Of a stretch of DNA of 64,000 nt, positions 1 through 8,565 are shown piece after piece. Position 1 is the first letter of the stretch. Each line of letters opens with the position of its first letter. Below the pieces are notes generated by a model. That model saw nothing but the letters and a program-made list of their open reading frames with translations, had not been told where the DNA came from and did not search any database. The DNA lies in NCBI GenBank assembly GCA_035652315.1, contig DASREA010000027.1:26834-90833 (forward strand), read 5' to 3'. The stretch comes from CANKHA01 sp035652315 (GTDB taxonomy: Bacteria; Pseudomonadota; Alphaproteobacteria; Rhizobiales; Xanthobacteraceae). The translations under genes and the position numbers were made by a program.

Positions 1-297
1 TTCGTGGACATGCGCAAGGCCGGCGTGCTCTCGCGCCTGACGCTCGCCTGGTCGCGCGATGCGGAGGAGAAGATCTATGTTCAGGATCGCATGCGCCACG
101 TCGGGCGCGATCTGTGGTCATGGATTGACGACGACGCCTATATATACGTTTGCGGCGATGCGCAGCGCATGGCCAAGGATGTGGAGCGGGCCTGGGTGGA
201 GATTATCGCCGCGCATGGCCGGAAGAGCATCAACGAAGCCGTCGCTTTCCTGGGGAATTTGAAGAAAAGCGGCCGTTACCAGACTGATGTATATTAG
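1..297 (+). CDS. cysJ: Sulfite reductase (NADPH) flavoprotein alpha subunit, C-terminal part
   Basis: This is the 3' end of a gene that starts before the window; 98 codons are visible in frame 1. The protein end is the NADPH-binding tail of a ferredoxin-reductase/CPR-like module: it has IYVQDRM, then YIYVCGDAQRMAKDVE, and finishes GRYQTDVY, the usual C-terminus of CysJ-type proteins. CysJ passes electrons from NADPH through FAD and FMN to the siroheme subunit that reduces sulfite to sulfide. The next gene, 24 bp downstream on the same strand, is siroheme synthase, which makes the cofactor of the partner subunit and supports this call. It could be another flavodoxin/FNR fusion, because the N-terminal flavodoxin domain cannot be seen. 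Confidence 0.78.
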   Translation, partial: FVDMRKAGVLSRLTLAWSRDAEEKIYVQDRMRHVGRDLWSWIDDDAYIYVCGDAQRMAKDVERAWVEIIAAHGRKSINEAVAFLGNLKKSGRYQTDVY

Positions 298-321
298 GAC
301 CTGCATGAAACGAGGAAGGCT

Positions 322-1788
322 GTGACCGACCGCACACCCATCGAAACCCCTTCTCCGCGCATGAATCCGCTGGCGCGGCTGCCCGTGTTTCTCACGCTTT
401 CCGGACGACGCGTTGTGGTCGCTGGCGGCAGCGCGGCCGCCGCCTGGAAGGCTGAGCTTTTGTCCGCCGCGGGCGCCCAGGTCGATGTCTTTGCCCAGGA
501 CCCGAGCGAAGAATTGCTGGCGCTGCTCGAGGATCCGGCCCACGTCATCTGCTTGCACCGCCGGCGCTGGATGGAGACGGATTTTGCCGGGGCCGCGATC
601 GCTGTCGGGGGCTTGGCCGAAGATTCGGAAGCATCAGCCTTCGCCGCCGGGGCGCGCGCCGCCAGCGTGCCCGTCAATGTAATCGACAAACCAGCCTTCT
701 GCGATTTCTCCTTTGGCTCGATCGTCAATCGCTCGCCGCTGGTGATCGGGATTTCCACCGACGGCGCCGCGCCGGTTTTTGCCCAGGCGATCCGCGCCAA
801 GCTGGAAGCGCTGATCCCGAGCGGCTTCGCCGCTTGGGCGCAGGCCGCCCGCGCGTGGCGCGACAAAGTGAAAAGCTCGGGGATGAGCTTTGCCGGCCGC
901 CGCCGCTTCTGGCAGCTCTTCACGCGCTTCGCTGTCACGCATCCCAATCAGGATCCCACCGCCGCCGATTTCGATCGCATCCTCACCCAGGCGCAAAGCG
1001 AAGGCGCGGCGGCCGAAGCCGGCTGCGTCACCCTGGTCGGCGCCGGGCCGGGCGATCCGGAGCTGCTGACGCTGCGGGCCGTGCGCGCGCTGCAATCCGC
1101 CGACGTCATCCTGATCGACGACCTGGTCTCGGCCGAAGTTCTCGATTTCGCCCGCCGCGAGGCGAAGAAGATGCTGGTGGGGAAGACGGGTTATGGCCCG
1201 GCCTGCAAGCAGGATGAGATCAACGCGCTGATGATCTCGCTGGCGCGCACGGGCAAGCGCGTGGTGCGGCTGAAGGGCGGCGACCCGATGATCTTCGGCC
1301 GTGGCGGCGAGGAAGTGATCGCCTGCCGCAAAGCCGGCATCGCTGTCGAGGTGGTGCCGGGCATCACTGCGGCTCAGGGGGCGGCCAGCCGACTCGGGAT
1401 TTCCTTGACGCATCGGAAGCATGCACGCAGGGTGCAATACGTCACAGGCCATAGTGCGAAAGGGCAGCTCCCGGCCGATCTCGACTGGAAGAGCTTGGCC
1501 GATCCATCCGTGACCACCGCGGTCTATATGCCGCTGCGTACCCTTGGCGAACTCGTGAGCCGCGCGGCCGCGGCCGGACTTGATCCGTCGACCCCGGCGA
1601 TAGCGGTGGCCCGGGCCACGCGGCCGGATGAGCAGATCATCGCCGCGACTATTGGCGAGTTGCCGGAGCGCCTGTCGCGCGACGCGCCAAGCGGCCCGGT
1701 ACTCGTCTTGATCGGCCGGGTACTCGCTGAACGTGCCGATATCGGCGTGGCCGATTGGCTCGGTGGGCGCCGCGCCAGGGAGGGTTAA
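322..1788 (+). CDS. cysG: Siroheme synthase (precorrin-2 dehydrogenase/ferrochelatase plus uroporphyrinogen-III methyltransferase)
   Basis: A 488-residue bifunctional enzyme that methylates uroporphyrinogen III twice, oxidises precorrin-2 and inserts iron to make siroheme. The N-terminal half has a Rossmann NAD site (VVVAGGSAAAAWKAE, about 31-45) and the ISTDGAAP segment of CysG N-domains (143-151). The C-terminal half is a SUMT methyltransferase: VTLVGAGPGDPELLTL (236-251), then VRLKGGDPMIFGRGGEE (315-331), the signature for SAM/substrate binding. The GTG at 322 is preceded by AGGAAGG; an ATG at 361 (MNPLARLPVF) is the alternative start. The gene follows cysJ closely and probably shares its transcript. 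Its stop overlaps by 4 bp the stop of the convergent reductase gene on the other strand. Confidence 0.93.
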   Translation: MTDRTPIETPSPRMNPLARLPVFLTLSGRRVVVAGGSAAAAWKAELLSAAGAQVDVFAQDPSEELLALLEDPAHVICLHRRRWMETDFAGAAIAVGGLAEDSEASAFAAGARAASVPVNVIDKPAFCDFSFGSIVNRSPLVIGISTDGAAPVFAQAIRAKLEALIPSGFAAWAQAARAWRDKVKSSGMSFAGRRRFWQLFTRFAVTHPNQDPTAADFDRILTQAQSEGAAAEAGCVTLVGAGPGDPELLTLRAVRALQSADVILIDDLVSAEVLDFARREAKKMLVGKTGYGPACKQDEINALMISLARTGKRVVRLKGGDPMIFGRGGEEVIACRKAGIAVEVVPGITAAQGAASRLGISLTHRKHARRVQYVTGHSAKGQLPADLDWKSLADPSVTTAVYMPLRTLGELVSRAAAAGLDPSTPAIAVARATRPDEQIIAATIGELPERLSRDAPSGPVLVLIGRVLAERADIGVADWLGGRRAREG

Positions 1789-2840
1789 AAATAGCGATCG
1801 AAGTGTTGCTGCTCGAGCGGCACGCCGGCAAGCCGCAGCACGTCGGCCATGGCATTCACCATGGGCGGCGGTCCCGCGAAATACCATTCGAACTCGGGCA
1901 TGCGCCCGGCATGGGTTTGCGACACCACCTCGTGAATAAGGCCGAAGCGGCCCGACCATTCGCCGCGCTCATTCAGCCCGGGCTCCGAAATCGCCGGATG
2001 AAACTCGATCGTTTTGCCCCAGCCGGGTAATTTGCTGAGCGCTTCTTCGCCGCAAATGTCGCGGGGCGCGCGGCCGCCCATGAAGAAATAGAGCTTGCGA
2101 CCCTTCATTTTTGGCGACGCCGCCATGCCGCGGGCGATCGACAGCATCGGCGAAATGCCGGAGCCGCCGGCAACGCAGACGACCTCACGCGGCGAATCCT
2201 CGCGCAAATAGGCATGGCCGTAAGGACCATCGATGTGTACGGTGTCGCCCGGCTTCATTTTCTCGAAAAGCACGGTAGTCGCGGCGCCGCCGGGCTTTTT
2301 GCGGATTTGGAATTCCCAATCCGTGCTCGGTTCATTGGCGATATTGCTCATCGAATAGCCGCGTGGCGAAGGCACGCCTTCGATGTAAATCTGGGCGTAT
2401 TGCCCGGGCAAAAAGGCTTGCGGCTCGGCGGAGCGGAACTTGAATTCGGAAATGTCGTGGGTGATCGGCGTGGCGCTGACCAGCGTGTATGCTTGCCGCC
2501 TTGGCTTGACCTTGGGAATATACATATCCTCCAGCCGCACGCCGCGGATGACGACGTCGCCTTTGGGGCGCGATTGGCAGGCGAGCCGCCGGCCGCGCTT
2601 GCGGTCGCGCTCGGTTATGACCGGCGCGTCGGGATATAGATTCTCCACCTCGCCTTCGACGAGCTCGAAGCGGCAGGTGCCGCAGCCCCCCGCGTTGCAC
2701 TCATAAGGCATGCCAAAGCCGGCCTTCAGCCCTGAACGCGTGATGGTATCCATGCCGTCGCACGGAAAATGGACATCGCTGTTCTCGATACGCACCTCGC
2801 CCGCATGTGCGGCGCCTTGCACTGAATTCTGTCCTGCCAT
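1785..2840 (-). CDS. [2Fe-2S] ferredoxin-domain flavoprotein reductase (oxygenase reductase-like)
   Basis: A 351-residue electron-transfer protein of the ferredoxin-NAD(P)H reductase family, as found in reductase components of ring-hydroxylating or multicomponent oxygenases. The N-terminal ferredoxin domain carries the plant-type cluster ligands C48-x4-C53-x2-C56-x31-C88. The FAD domain shows RGYSMSN (160-166), and the nucleotide domain shows GGSGISP (225-231) and a C-terminal WYFAGPPPMV. It should move electrons from NAD(P)H through FAD to the 2Fe-2S centre and on to an oxygenase, but no oxygenase subunit lies in the window. It is divergent from a class II aldolase/amidohydrolase pair, with a 92-bp gap that holds a likely promoter for this gene. 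The partner and substrate are not known. Confidence 0.85.
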   Translation of the reverse strand: MAGQNSVQGAAHAGEVRIENSDVHFPCDGMDTITRSGLKAGFGMPYECNAGGCGTCRFELVEGEVENLYPDAPVITERDRKRGRRLACQSRPKGDVVIRGVRLEDMYIPKVKPRRQAYTLVSATPITHDISEFKFRSAEPQAFLPGQYAQIYIEGVPSPRGYSMSNIANEPSTDWEFQIRKKPGGAATTVLFEKMKPGDTVHIDGPYGHAYLREDSPREVVCVAGGSGISPMLSIARGMAASPKMKGRKLYFFMGGRAPRDICGEEALSKLPGWGKTIEFHPAISEPGLNERGEWSGRFGLIHEVVSQTHAGRMPEFEWYFAGPPPMVNAMADVLRLAGVPLEQQHFDRYF

Positions 2841-2869
2841 CGAAACTCCAATTGCTTGCGAAAACGGCA

Positions 2870-2897
2870 GTTATATAGGATAGCGGCGCAAGTCCAA
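2870..2897 (-). promoter_or_regulatory. Likely promoter of the flavoprotein reductase gene
   Basis: Read on the minus strand, TTGGAC at 2892-2897 and TATAAC at 2870-2875 are separated by 16 bp, a good sigma-70-type pair. It lies about 30 bp upstream of the start codon at 2840 in the short divergent gap. This is pattern reading only. Confidence 0.45.
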
Positions 2898-2932
2898 GCC
2901 CCCGCCCGAGATTAGCTTTCAAGGACAATTCG

Positions 2933-3682
2933 ATGACGAAGCTGGAAGCCGCCATAGACGAGCTGGTGACCGCCAACCGCATTCTGGCCCGCGAAGGGGT
3001 CGTGGATTCCTTCGGCCACCCCAGCATCCGCCATCCCGACCGGCCGGACCGCTTCCTGCTGTCGCGCGCCCGGGCACCCGACCTGATCGAGGCCGAAGAC
3101 ATCATGGAATTCACCTTTAACGGCGACCCGGTCGAGGGGGGCGACAAGAAGCCCTACCTCGAGCGCTTCATTCATGCGGCGATTTATGATGCGCGCCCCG
3201 AGGTGAACGCCGTCATTCATAATCACAGCCCGAGCGTGCTGCCCTTCAGCGTCACGAAAAAGAGCAGGCTGCGTCCACTGCATCACGTCTGCGCCTGCAT
3301 GGGGCACGAGGTTCCGACCTGGGATTCACAGACTGAATTTGGCGATACGTCGTTGCTGGTGGCGACGCTGGAGATGGGTCGCGACTTGGCGAAGTTCCTC
3401 GGCCCGAAGCCGGCGGCGCTGATGCGCGGCCACGGCTGCGTCGTCGTCGGCAAGGATATTCGCGAGGCGGTTTACATCGCCTGCTATCTCGAGCTTGCGG
3501 CCAAGCTGCAGATGCAGGCCATGGATCTCGGCGAGGTCACTTACCTGACACCCGGCGAAGTGGATCTCATCATCCGCCGCACTGGCCCCTATTCGTTCAA
3601 CCGCGCTTGGGAAAACTGGTGTCGGCGGGCCGGGCGCGTCATGCTGGAGCGGCCGGACGAAGTCGTCCGTCTCATGAGCTAG
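2933..3682 (+). CDS. Class II aldolase/adducin family protein
   Basis: A 249-residue member of the class II aldolase/adducin fold, a zinc enzyme family that includes fuculose-phosphate aldolase and several decarboxylases of aromatic acids. Metal/catalytic residues are visible: E77 and H81 in YLERFIHAAIY, H96 and H98 in VIHNHSP, and H167 in MRGHGCVVVG. The long RRAGRVMLERPDEVV tail is like members annotated in aromatic-acid pathways. It is followed after 9 bp by an amidohydrolase-family gene, so the two are probably translated from one message, and it is divergent from an oxygenase-type reductase. Related pairs occur in phthalate- or vanillate-type pathways, where one member decarboxylates. 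The actual substrate cannot be read from the sequence. Confidence 0.85.
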   Translation: MTKLEAAIDELVTANRILAREGVVDSFGHPSIRHPDRPDRFLLSRARAPDLIEAEDIMEFTFNGDPVEGGDKKPYLERFIHAAIYDARPEVNAVIHNHSPSVLPFSVTKKSRLRPLHHVCACMGHEVPTWDSQTEFGDTSLLVATLEMGRDLAKFLGPKPAALMRGHGCVVVGKDIREAVYIACYLELAAKLQMQAMDLGEVTYLTPGEVDLIIRRTGPYSFNRAWENWCRRAGRVMLERPDEVVRLMS

Positions 3683-3691
3683 GGAGCAATC

Positions 3692-4708
3692 GTGCGCTAT
3701 ATCGACGCGTTCAATCATTTCTTTCCCCGGCGTCTGTGGGACGCGATGCTCGCCACGGAAGGCGCCGCGCGCGATATCGGCAAGCGCATGCGTGGCATTC
3801 CCTGCATTTACGATCTCGATGAACGCTTTCGCGTCATGGATCTATTCAAGGACAAGAACTACACGCAGATTCTGTCGCTCGGCATGCCGCCGCTGGAGGC
3901 GATGGGTACGCCGGAGCAGGCCACAGAATTCGCCAAAATGGGCAATGACGGTTTTGCCGAGCTCGTGGCAAAGCACCCCGACCGCTTCTCGGGCTATGTC
4001 GCCGGCTTGCCGATGGGCGATCCCGACGCGGCGGTGCAGGAAGCCGAACGCGCCTTCACGCAATGCGGCGCCAATGGCCTGCAAATCCACAGCAATGTGA
4101 ACGGCGCGCCGCTCGACGAGCCGCGCTTTTTCCCGATCTTCGAGATCGCCGCTCAATACGACAAGCCGGTCCTGCTGCATCCCTCGCGCGGCGCCGACAT
4201 GCCGGACTACAAGACCGAGAGCAAATCCAAGTACGAAATCTGGTGGACCTTCGGCTGGCCCTATGAAACCAGCGTCGCGATGGCGCGCATGGTTTTTTCC
4301 GGAATGATGGACCGGCTGCCCAAGTTGAAGGTGCTGGCTCATCACATGGGCGCGATGGTTCCTTATTTTGAAGGCCGCGTGGGGCCGGGCTGGGATCAAC
4401 TCGGCAAGCGCACCTCCGACGAAGATCTGACGCTCGTGCTCAAGCGGCTCAAAAAACGGCCGTTCGATTACTTCAAGGATTTCTATGCCGATACCGCCGT
4501 GTTCGGCTCGCGCGCTGCCACCATTTGCGGGCTCGATTTCTATCCTACGGAGCGGGTGCTGTTCGCTTCGGATTCGCCCTTCGACCCGGAACGTGGGCCG
4601 GGGTACATCCGCGACACCATCAAGATTCTCGAATCGATCGACATGTCGCAGGAAAAGCGGGAGCAAATCTCGTTCCGCAATGCGCAGCGGCTGTTCCGGC
4701 TGAATTGA
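3692..4708 (+). CDS. Amidohydrolase family protein (ACMSD-like decarboxylase/hydrolase)
   Basis: A 338-residue TIM-barrel protein of the amidohydrolase_2/ACMSD group (aminocarboxymuconate-semialdehyde, resorcylate and carboxyvanillate decarboxylases). Later metal/catalytic positions are present: H163 in LLHPSRGAD, H217-H218 in VLAHHMGAMVP and D294 in FASDSPFD. The usual N-terminal H-x-H metal motif is changed: it reads IDAFNHFFP, so the first His is Phe7 while His9 remains. The start is GTG at 3692, preceded by AGGGAG. It sits 9 bp after the class II aldolase-like gene and probably acts in the same pathway. Its end is only 9 bp from the end of the convergent chemoreceptor gene. A decarboxylase or hydrolase of an aromatic or dicarboxylic acid is an inference. 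Confidence 0.82.
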   Translation: MRYIDAFNHFFPRRLWDAMLATEGAARDIGKRMRGIPCIYDLDERFRVMDLFKDKNYTQILSLGMPPLEAMGTPEQATEFAKMGNDGFAELVAKHPDRFSGYVAGLPMGDPDAAVQEAERAFTQCGANGLQIHSNVNGAPLDEPRFFPIFEIAAQYDKPVLLHPSRGADMPDYKTESKSKYEIWWTFGWPYETSVAMARMVFSGMMDRLPKLKVLAHHMGAMVPYFEGRVGPGWDQLGKRTSDEDLTLVLKRLKKRPFDYFKDFYADTAVFGSRAATICGLDFYPTERVLFASDSPFDPERGPGYIRDTIKILESIDMSQEKREQISFRNAQRLFRLN

Positions 4709-4717
4709 GGCGCCGCG

Positions 4718-6688
4718 TCACACCGCGACCTTGCGGAGGAATTCCTCGACTTCGCCGCGGAGCTTCTCGGCGGCAGCCTCCATGACTTCGGAGGTGGTTA
4801 GCATCGTTTGCGCCGAGGAGCGTGCGCCCGTGGCCGCGCCGGCCACCTGTCCAAGCACCGAAACGATGACCTTGGCGCCGCTCGCCGCGTGGGCGACGTT
4901 TTGCGAAATCGCGCCGGTGGCGGCATTCTGCTGTTCGACGGATGCAGCGACATCGGATGTATATTCGTTGATCTGCTGCATACGTTCGGCGATTCGCCGG
5001 ATGGCCTCGACCGCGCCGCCGGTGGAGGTTTGCACCGCCGAAATGTGACTGATGATTTCCTCAGTGGCTTTCGCCGTCTGCACCGAGAGCGATTTCACTT
5101 CAGAGGCGACCACCGCGAAGCCGCGGCCGGCTTCACCGGCGCGCGCCGCCTCGATCGTAGCGTTGAGGGCGAGGAGATTGGTCTGTCCCGCGATATTCTG
5201 GATGAGCTTGACAACCTCGCCGATCTTTTCGGCGGCGATCGTCAGCCCGGCGATTTCCTCGTTGGTCGCCTGCGCTTCCGAAACGGCGGTTCGCACGACA
5301 TCGGCCGTGCGGTGGAGCTGGCGGCTGATTTCGCCGATCGATCGCGATAGTTCATCGGAGGCGGATGCGGCGCTGGTGACGTTGGCGGAAGCCTCGTTCG
5401 AGGTCTTCAAAGCGCTTTCGGCGCACTGCGAAGTCTCATTCGATGACCCGAAGAGCGTCGCGGCGGTAGAGCGGATCGCCGTCGTGCTTTCGCCCACCGT
5501 TTGCAGCACCGATTCCACCCGTTGGCGAAATGTGTCGATGGCTGCGTCGATCACATCGCGGCGGCGCTCCTGTTGGACGAGCGCAGCCTGTTTCTCCACG
5601 ATCCGATGTCGCTCAGTGAGGTCCTCATGCACGCCGACCCAGCCGCCACGCGGCAGGGCCTGGTTGAGCACGCCAATGATCCGGCCATCCGGCAGCGCCA
5701 TCTCGCTGCGCGCGCGCCCGCCGTTCTTCATGACACCGATGATTTCATCGTGGTATTGGCGGACGTCGCCGCCGAATGTTCCGCTGGCCACGCGCTGATT
5801 AAGATATTCAAGTAGCGTGCAGCCCGGCTTCACGGTCTCGGGCGATAGCCGGTAAAGCTCGAGAAATGGCTTGTTGCAGATGACCAGACGGCCACTGGCG
5901 TCGAACATACACAAGCCGTGCGACATGTTGTTCAGGGCCGTATCCAGCCGTTCGTTCTGCTCGCGCACGCGCCCGTCCGCTATTGCGGCCACAGCGCTCG
6001 TGCCAAGAACCGCCATCGTGGCGCTGCTCACGGCCAGCGCCAGCCATAGAGGAGAGAGCGATAGCGGATCGATTCTGCGGGTGGGATCGGGAATGATCTC
6101 GACGGCGCCCATGCCGGTAAAATGCATGATGGCGATGGCGGCCGTCAGTAGAACGGCGGCAATCAGCAACGTCGAGAAACGTTGGTCGCGCGACGCGTAG
6201 ACAATCGCGGCGGCGCTGATCGCCGTGCCCGCTATGATGGAAGCCGTAACCAGATCCCAATGCCAGGTCACGTAGCCGGGCACATCAAGCGCCAACATGC
6301 CGACATAGTGCATGCATATGATGCCGATGCCTACGACGCCGCCGCCGGCGGCCGCTGCCCATGGCTTCTCGACGGAGACCGCGATTGTCAGGCCGATGGC
6401 GGTAATTGTCGCAGCGATGACAAGGGACAGCAGCGTGAATGCAAGATCGTAGCCGACGGGGATGCCCGGATTATAGGCGAGCATCGCCACGAAATGCGTG
6501 GTCCAGATTCCGCAGCCTGCGGCGGCACCAGCGATCGTCAGCCAGAGGATGCGCGCCCGTCCGCTCGCCACTTGCGCACGATGGTAGAGGGCGATGGTTA
6601 CGAGGCTCGCCAGCAGACAAACGAGGACGGCGATGGAAACGAGGCGCCAGTCGTGTTGTGTCGTCAAGCAATTGTAAATGCGCAACAT
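4718..6688 (-). CDS. Methyl-accepting chemotaxis protein with MHYT sensor and PAS domain
   Basis: A 656-residue transmembrane chemoreceptor. The N-terminal half is an MHYT domain of about seven membrane helices carrying its three motifs THFVAML, MHYVGML and MHFTGMG; MHYT domains are proposed to bind copper and sense a diatomic gas. A PAS-like segment follows (LNNMSHGLCMFDASGRLVIC to VHEDLTERHR). The C-terminal half is the MCP signalling hairpin, with the tip region around GQTNLLALNATIEAARAGE that contacts CheA/CheW. I chose ATG at 6688 (MLRIYNCLTTQHDWRL), the normal N-terminus of MHYT proteins; an in-frame ATG at 6715 would add nine residues. There is no CheR-binding pentapeptide at the C-terminus. 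No che genes are nearby. Confidence 0.9.
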   Translation of the reverse strand: MLRIYNCLTTQHDWRLVSIAVLVCLLASLVTIALYHRAQVASGRARILWLTIAGAAAGCGIWTTHFVAMLAYNPGIPVGYDLAFTLLSLVIAATITAIGLTIAVSVEKPWAAAAGGGVVGIGIICMHYVGMLALDVPGYVTWHWDLVTASIIAGTAISAAAIVYASRDQRFSTLLIAAVLLTAAIAIMHFTGMGAVEIIPDPTRRIDPLSLSPLWLALAVSSATMAVLGTSAVAAIADGRVREQNERLDTALNNMSHGLCMFDASGRLVICNKPFLELYRLSPETVKPGCTLLEYLNQRVASGTFGGDVRQYHDEIIGVMKNGGRARSEMALPDGRIIGVLNQALPRGGWVGVHEDLTERHRIVEKQAALVQQERRRDVIDAAIDTFRQRVESVLQTVGESTTAIRSTAATLFGSSNETSQCAESALKTSNEASANVTSAASASDELSRSIGEISRQLHRTADVVRTAVSEAQATNEEIAGLTIAAEKIGEVVKLIQNIAGQTNLLALNATIEAARAGEAGRGFAVVASEVKSLSVQTAKATEEIISHISAVQTSTGGAVEAIRRIAERMQQINEYTSDVAASVEQQNAATGAISQNVAHAASGAKVIVSVLGQVAGAATGARSSAQTMLTTSEVMEAAAEKLRGEVEEFLRKVAV

Positions 6689-6756
6689 GTTCTCAACCGG
6701 CCGCCAGGTGCCCACCGAATATGCGATAGCGCAGGTTTTTTTGCAGTTAACGGTCG

Positions 6757-6773
6757 GTTAAGCCATGCTTAAC
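6757..6773. promoter_or_regulatory. Perfect palindrome in a divergent promoter region
   Basis: GTTAAGC-CAT-GCTTAAC is a 7-bp perfect inverted repeat with a 3-bp core, midway between the chemoreceptor start (6688, minus) and the CAP lipoprotein start (6821, plus). A further TTAAC lies at 6746-6750. It looks like a dimeric regulator site; the protein that binds is unknown. Confidence 0.4.
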
Positions 6774-6820
6774 TATTCCCAAAGGCTTGAATCCCCCTTT
6801 AGGGTTTTTGGAAATCCAGA

Positions 6821-7357
6821 ATGATGAAAATATCTTTCCCGTCAGCCTTGGCTGCCTGCCTTTTCGCGGCCGCGGTGCTGAGCGGTTGCGCGGAAACAGA
6901 ATCCGGCTCGGAGCCAAGCTTTTACCGCAACATGGCACGGCAGGGGGTGCAGGTCGACACCGCTGCCGCCGCTTCGATGATTTCCGGCTATCGCAGAAAT
7001 AATGGCCTTGAACCGGTTACGGTCGACCCGGCGCTGAACCGTCTGGCCGAACAGCAGGCCGCCGCAATGGCCCGCAGCGACAAGCTCGACCATAATGCGG
7101 GCGGTCCCTTCGCTGCACGCATGAAAGCCGCAGGATATTCCTATAAGGGCGCCGCGGAAAACATCGGCGCCGGCTACTACACCTTGGCCGAAGCTTTTTC
7201 CGGATGGCGCGATTCGCCTCCGCATCGCGCCAATATGCTGCTCAAGGGTGCAACGCGCGTCGGCATCGCCGCAATCTATCGGCCGGACACGAAGTACAAG
7301 GTGTTCTGGTCGATGATCCTGGCGGCGCCGCCGGATCAGCGAAGCGCCGGCGGCTAA
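6821..7357 (+). CDS. CAP (SCP/PR1) domain lipoprotein
   Basis: A 178-residue secreted protein with a lipoprotein signal: hydrophobic stretch followed by the lipobox LSGC with the lipidated cysteine at 23. The rest is a CAP/SCP-PR1 domain (about 45-172), with the pattern residues H in KLDHNAGG, E in GAAENIGAG and H in DSPPHRANML. Bacterial CAP proteins of this size are common in alphaproteobacteria; their biochemical role is not settled. The protein is expected to sit on the outer membrane facing the periplasm or surface. Its stop overlaps by 3 bp the stop of the convergent acetyltransferase gene. The divergent gap upstream contains a perfect palindrome at 6757-6773. Confidence 0.88.
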   Translation: MMKISFPSALAACLFAAAVLSGCAETESGSEPSFYRNMARQGVQVDTAAAASMISGYRRNNGLEPVTVDPALNRLAEQQAAAMARSDKLDHNAGGPFAARMKAAGYSYKGAAENIGAGYYTLAEAFSGWRDSPPHRANMLLKGATRVGIAAIYRPDTKYKVFWSMILAAPPDQRSAGG

Positions 7358-8565
7358 TGCGCCCGCAGGCGGTCGCGAATGGATTTGACGACCGCAATGG
7401 CGGCGCGGCGCAAGCTTTCGAGCCGTGCTGCCATCGCAAACGATAACGCCGCCTCGGCGCTCGTCGCGAGCAGACAATCCGCAATCGCCACGCGTTCAGC
7501 CCATAAATGATTGATCATCATATGCGTGGGGACCGCGCAGGAATCGACGCGGCGAATGGCTGTGTCGGCGGCCAGCGACTTGGTCAGCGCCTGCATCAGC
7601 AATACCCCCGGCGAATATGCCGAATAGCCCTCGTCGAAGGCGATCTTCCAGGTCCAGCCGATATCGCCGCTCTTTAACACGACAGCCGAGGCGATGGGCT
7701 TTGCATCGAGCCGCAGTTCGTAAACCGACGCTTGGCCCTGCTGGCCAAGGCCGATCACCACCTCTTGCATGAAATCGCGCACGCCTGCGTGGCACGCCGC
7801 GGCGGTACCGGCACGCCCCTTCCAGCCGCTCGATTCCAGCAACAGAAAATTTTCGAAGCCACGCCGCAATTCCGAACTCTTGGAAAGTTCGGCCAGGATC
7901 AACGGGCCGCGTTGCTCGAGGCGGCGCCATTGACGGCGCAGGTCGCGCCGCCGCCGGGCCGGCATGGTACGCTCGAAATAGCGCTGGCGATGGTCGCCGG
8001 GTTCGAACAAGGCGCGCCGGTGGCGGCCGAACGATTTGACTGCGCCGCCACGCCGGGCGAGCGCGGCGACAAAGGCCGCGGCGAACGGCCCCTCTTCGTT
8101 GAAGAGCTGCATGAGTAACAAGGCCGGCAGACTCCGCTCGTGCGCGATGTAATCGAGCCAGGCTTCGAGGACCGGTTCGGCCAGATCGCGATGCACGAGC
8201 GGCGTCCCGAGCGGCGCGTAAGGATGCGTCCAGGCCACCAGAACCGGAAGCGGTACTGCATAGCGATGCCGCTCGACGCGCAGGAAAAAGAGACCGGCAA
8301 GGCGCCGGCTGGGATCTGTCGTCCAGACCAGCACGGCGAATACCTCGCCTCCAAGCAGCTTTGCGGCGGCCAGCGCGAAGACCGGATCGTAGAACACATT
8401 CGGTTCGATAGCCTGGGCGGCCAGCTCGCGCCACGCCGCCATATGCCGCTCTAGCGCCGCCAATGGCTGAATTTCAATGGTGAATGCCGGTGCCGAATGG
8501 CGGTGCGCCGCGGTCGCGCGCCGCACGCTGGCGATGGCCGCGCTGGCGTTATCGAGCGCGCTCAC
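7354..8565 (-). CDS. GNAT-fold acyltransferase, BioF2/CelD-like
   Basis: A 403-residue protein of the Acetyltransf_6 (BioF2-like, CelD/BcsL) type: two tandem GNAT halves, with LRLDAKPIASAVVLKSGD and WTWKIAFDEGYSAYSPG in the second half being typical of the acyl-CoA-binding side. Such proteins are usually found with polysaccharide or cell-wall genes. The start is GTG at 8565, whose bases overlap the flippase stop as GTGA; this coupling decides the start against longer readings with no supporting context. It is the last gene of a minus-strand GNAT-flippase-GNAT group. It may acylate a saccharide unit, but the acceptor is unknown. Confidence 0.8.
   Translation of the reverse strand: MSALDNASAAIASVRRATAAHRHSAPAFTIEIQPLAALERHMAAWRELAAQAIEPNVFYDPVFALAAAKLLGGEVFAVLVWTTDPSRRLAGLFFLRVERHRYAVPLPVLVAWTHPYAPLGTPLVHRDLAEPVLEAWLDYIAHERSLPALLLMQLFNEEGPFAAAFVAALARRGGAVKSFGRHRRALFEPGDHRQRYFERTMPARRRRDLRRQWRRLEQRGPLILAELSKSSELRRGFENFLLLESSGWKGRAGTAAACHAGVRDFMQEVVIGLGQQGQASVYELRLDAKPIASAVVLKSGDIGWTWKIAFDEGYSAYSPGVLLMQALTKSLAADTAIRRVDSCAVPTHMMINHLWAERVAIADCLLATSAEAALSFAMAARLESLRRAAIAVVKSIRDRLRAH

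Noticed and set aside
634..1959. A 441-codon ORF antisense to cysG
   Set aside because: A shadow of GC-rich codons: no motif, and cysG on the other strand is fully supported.
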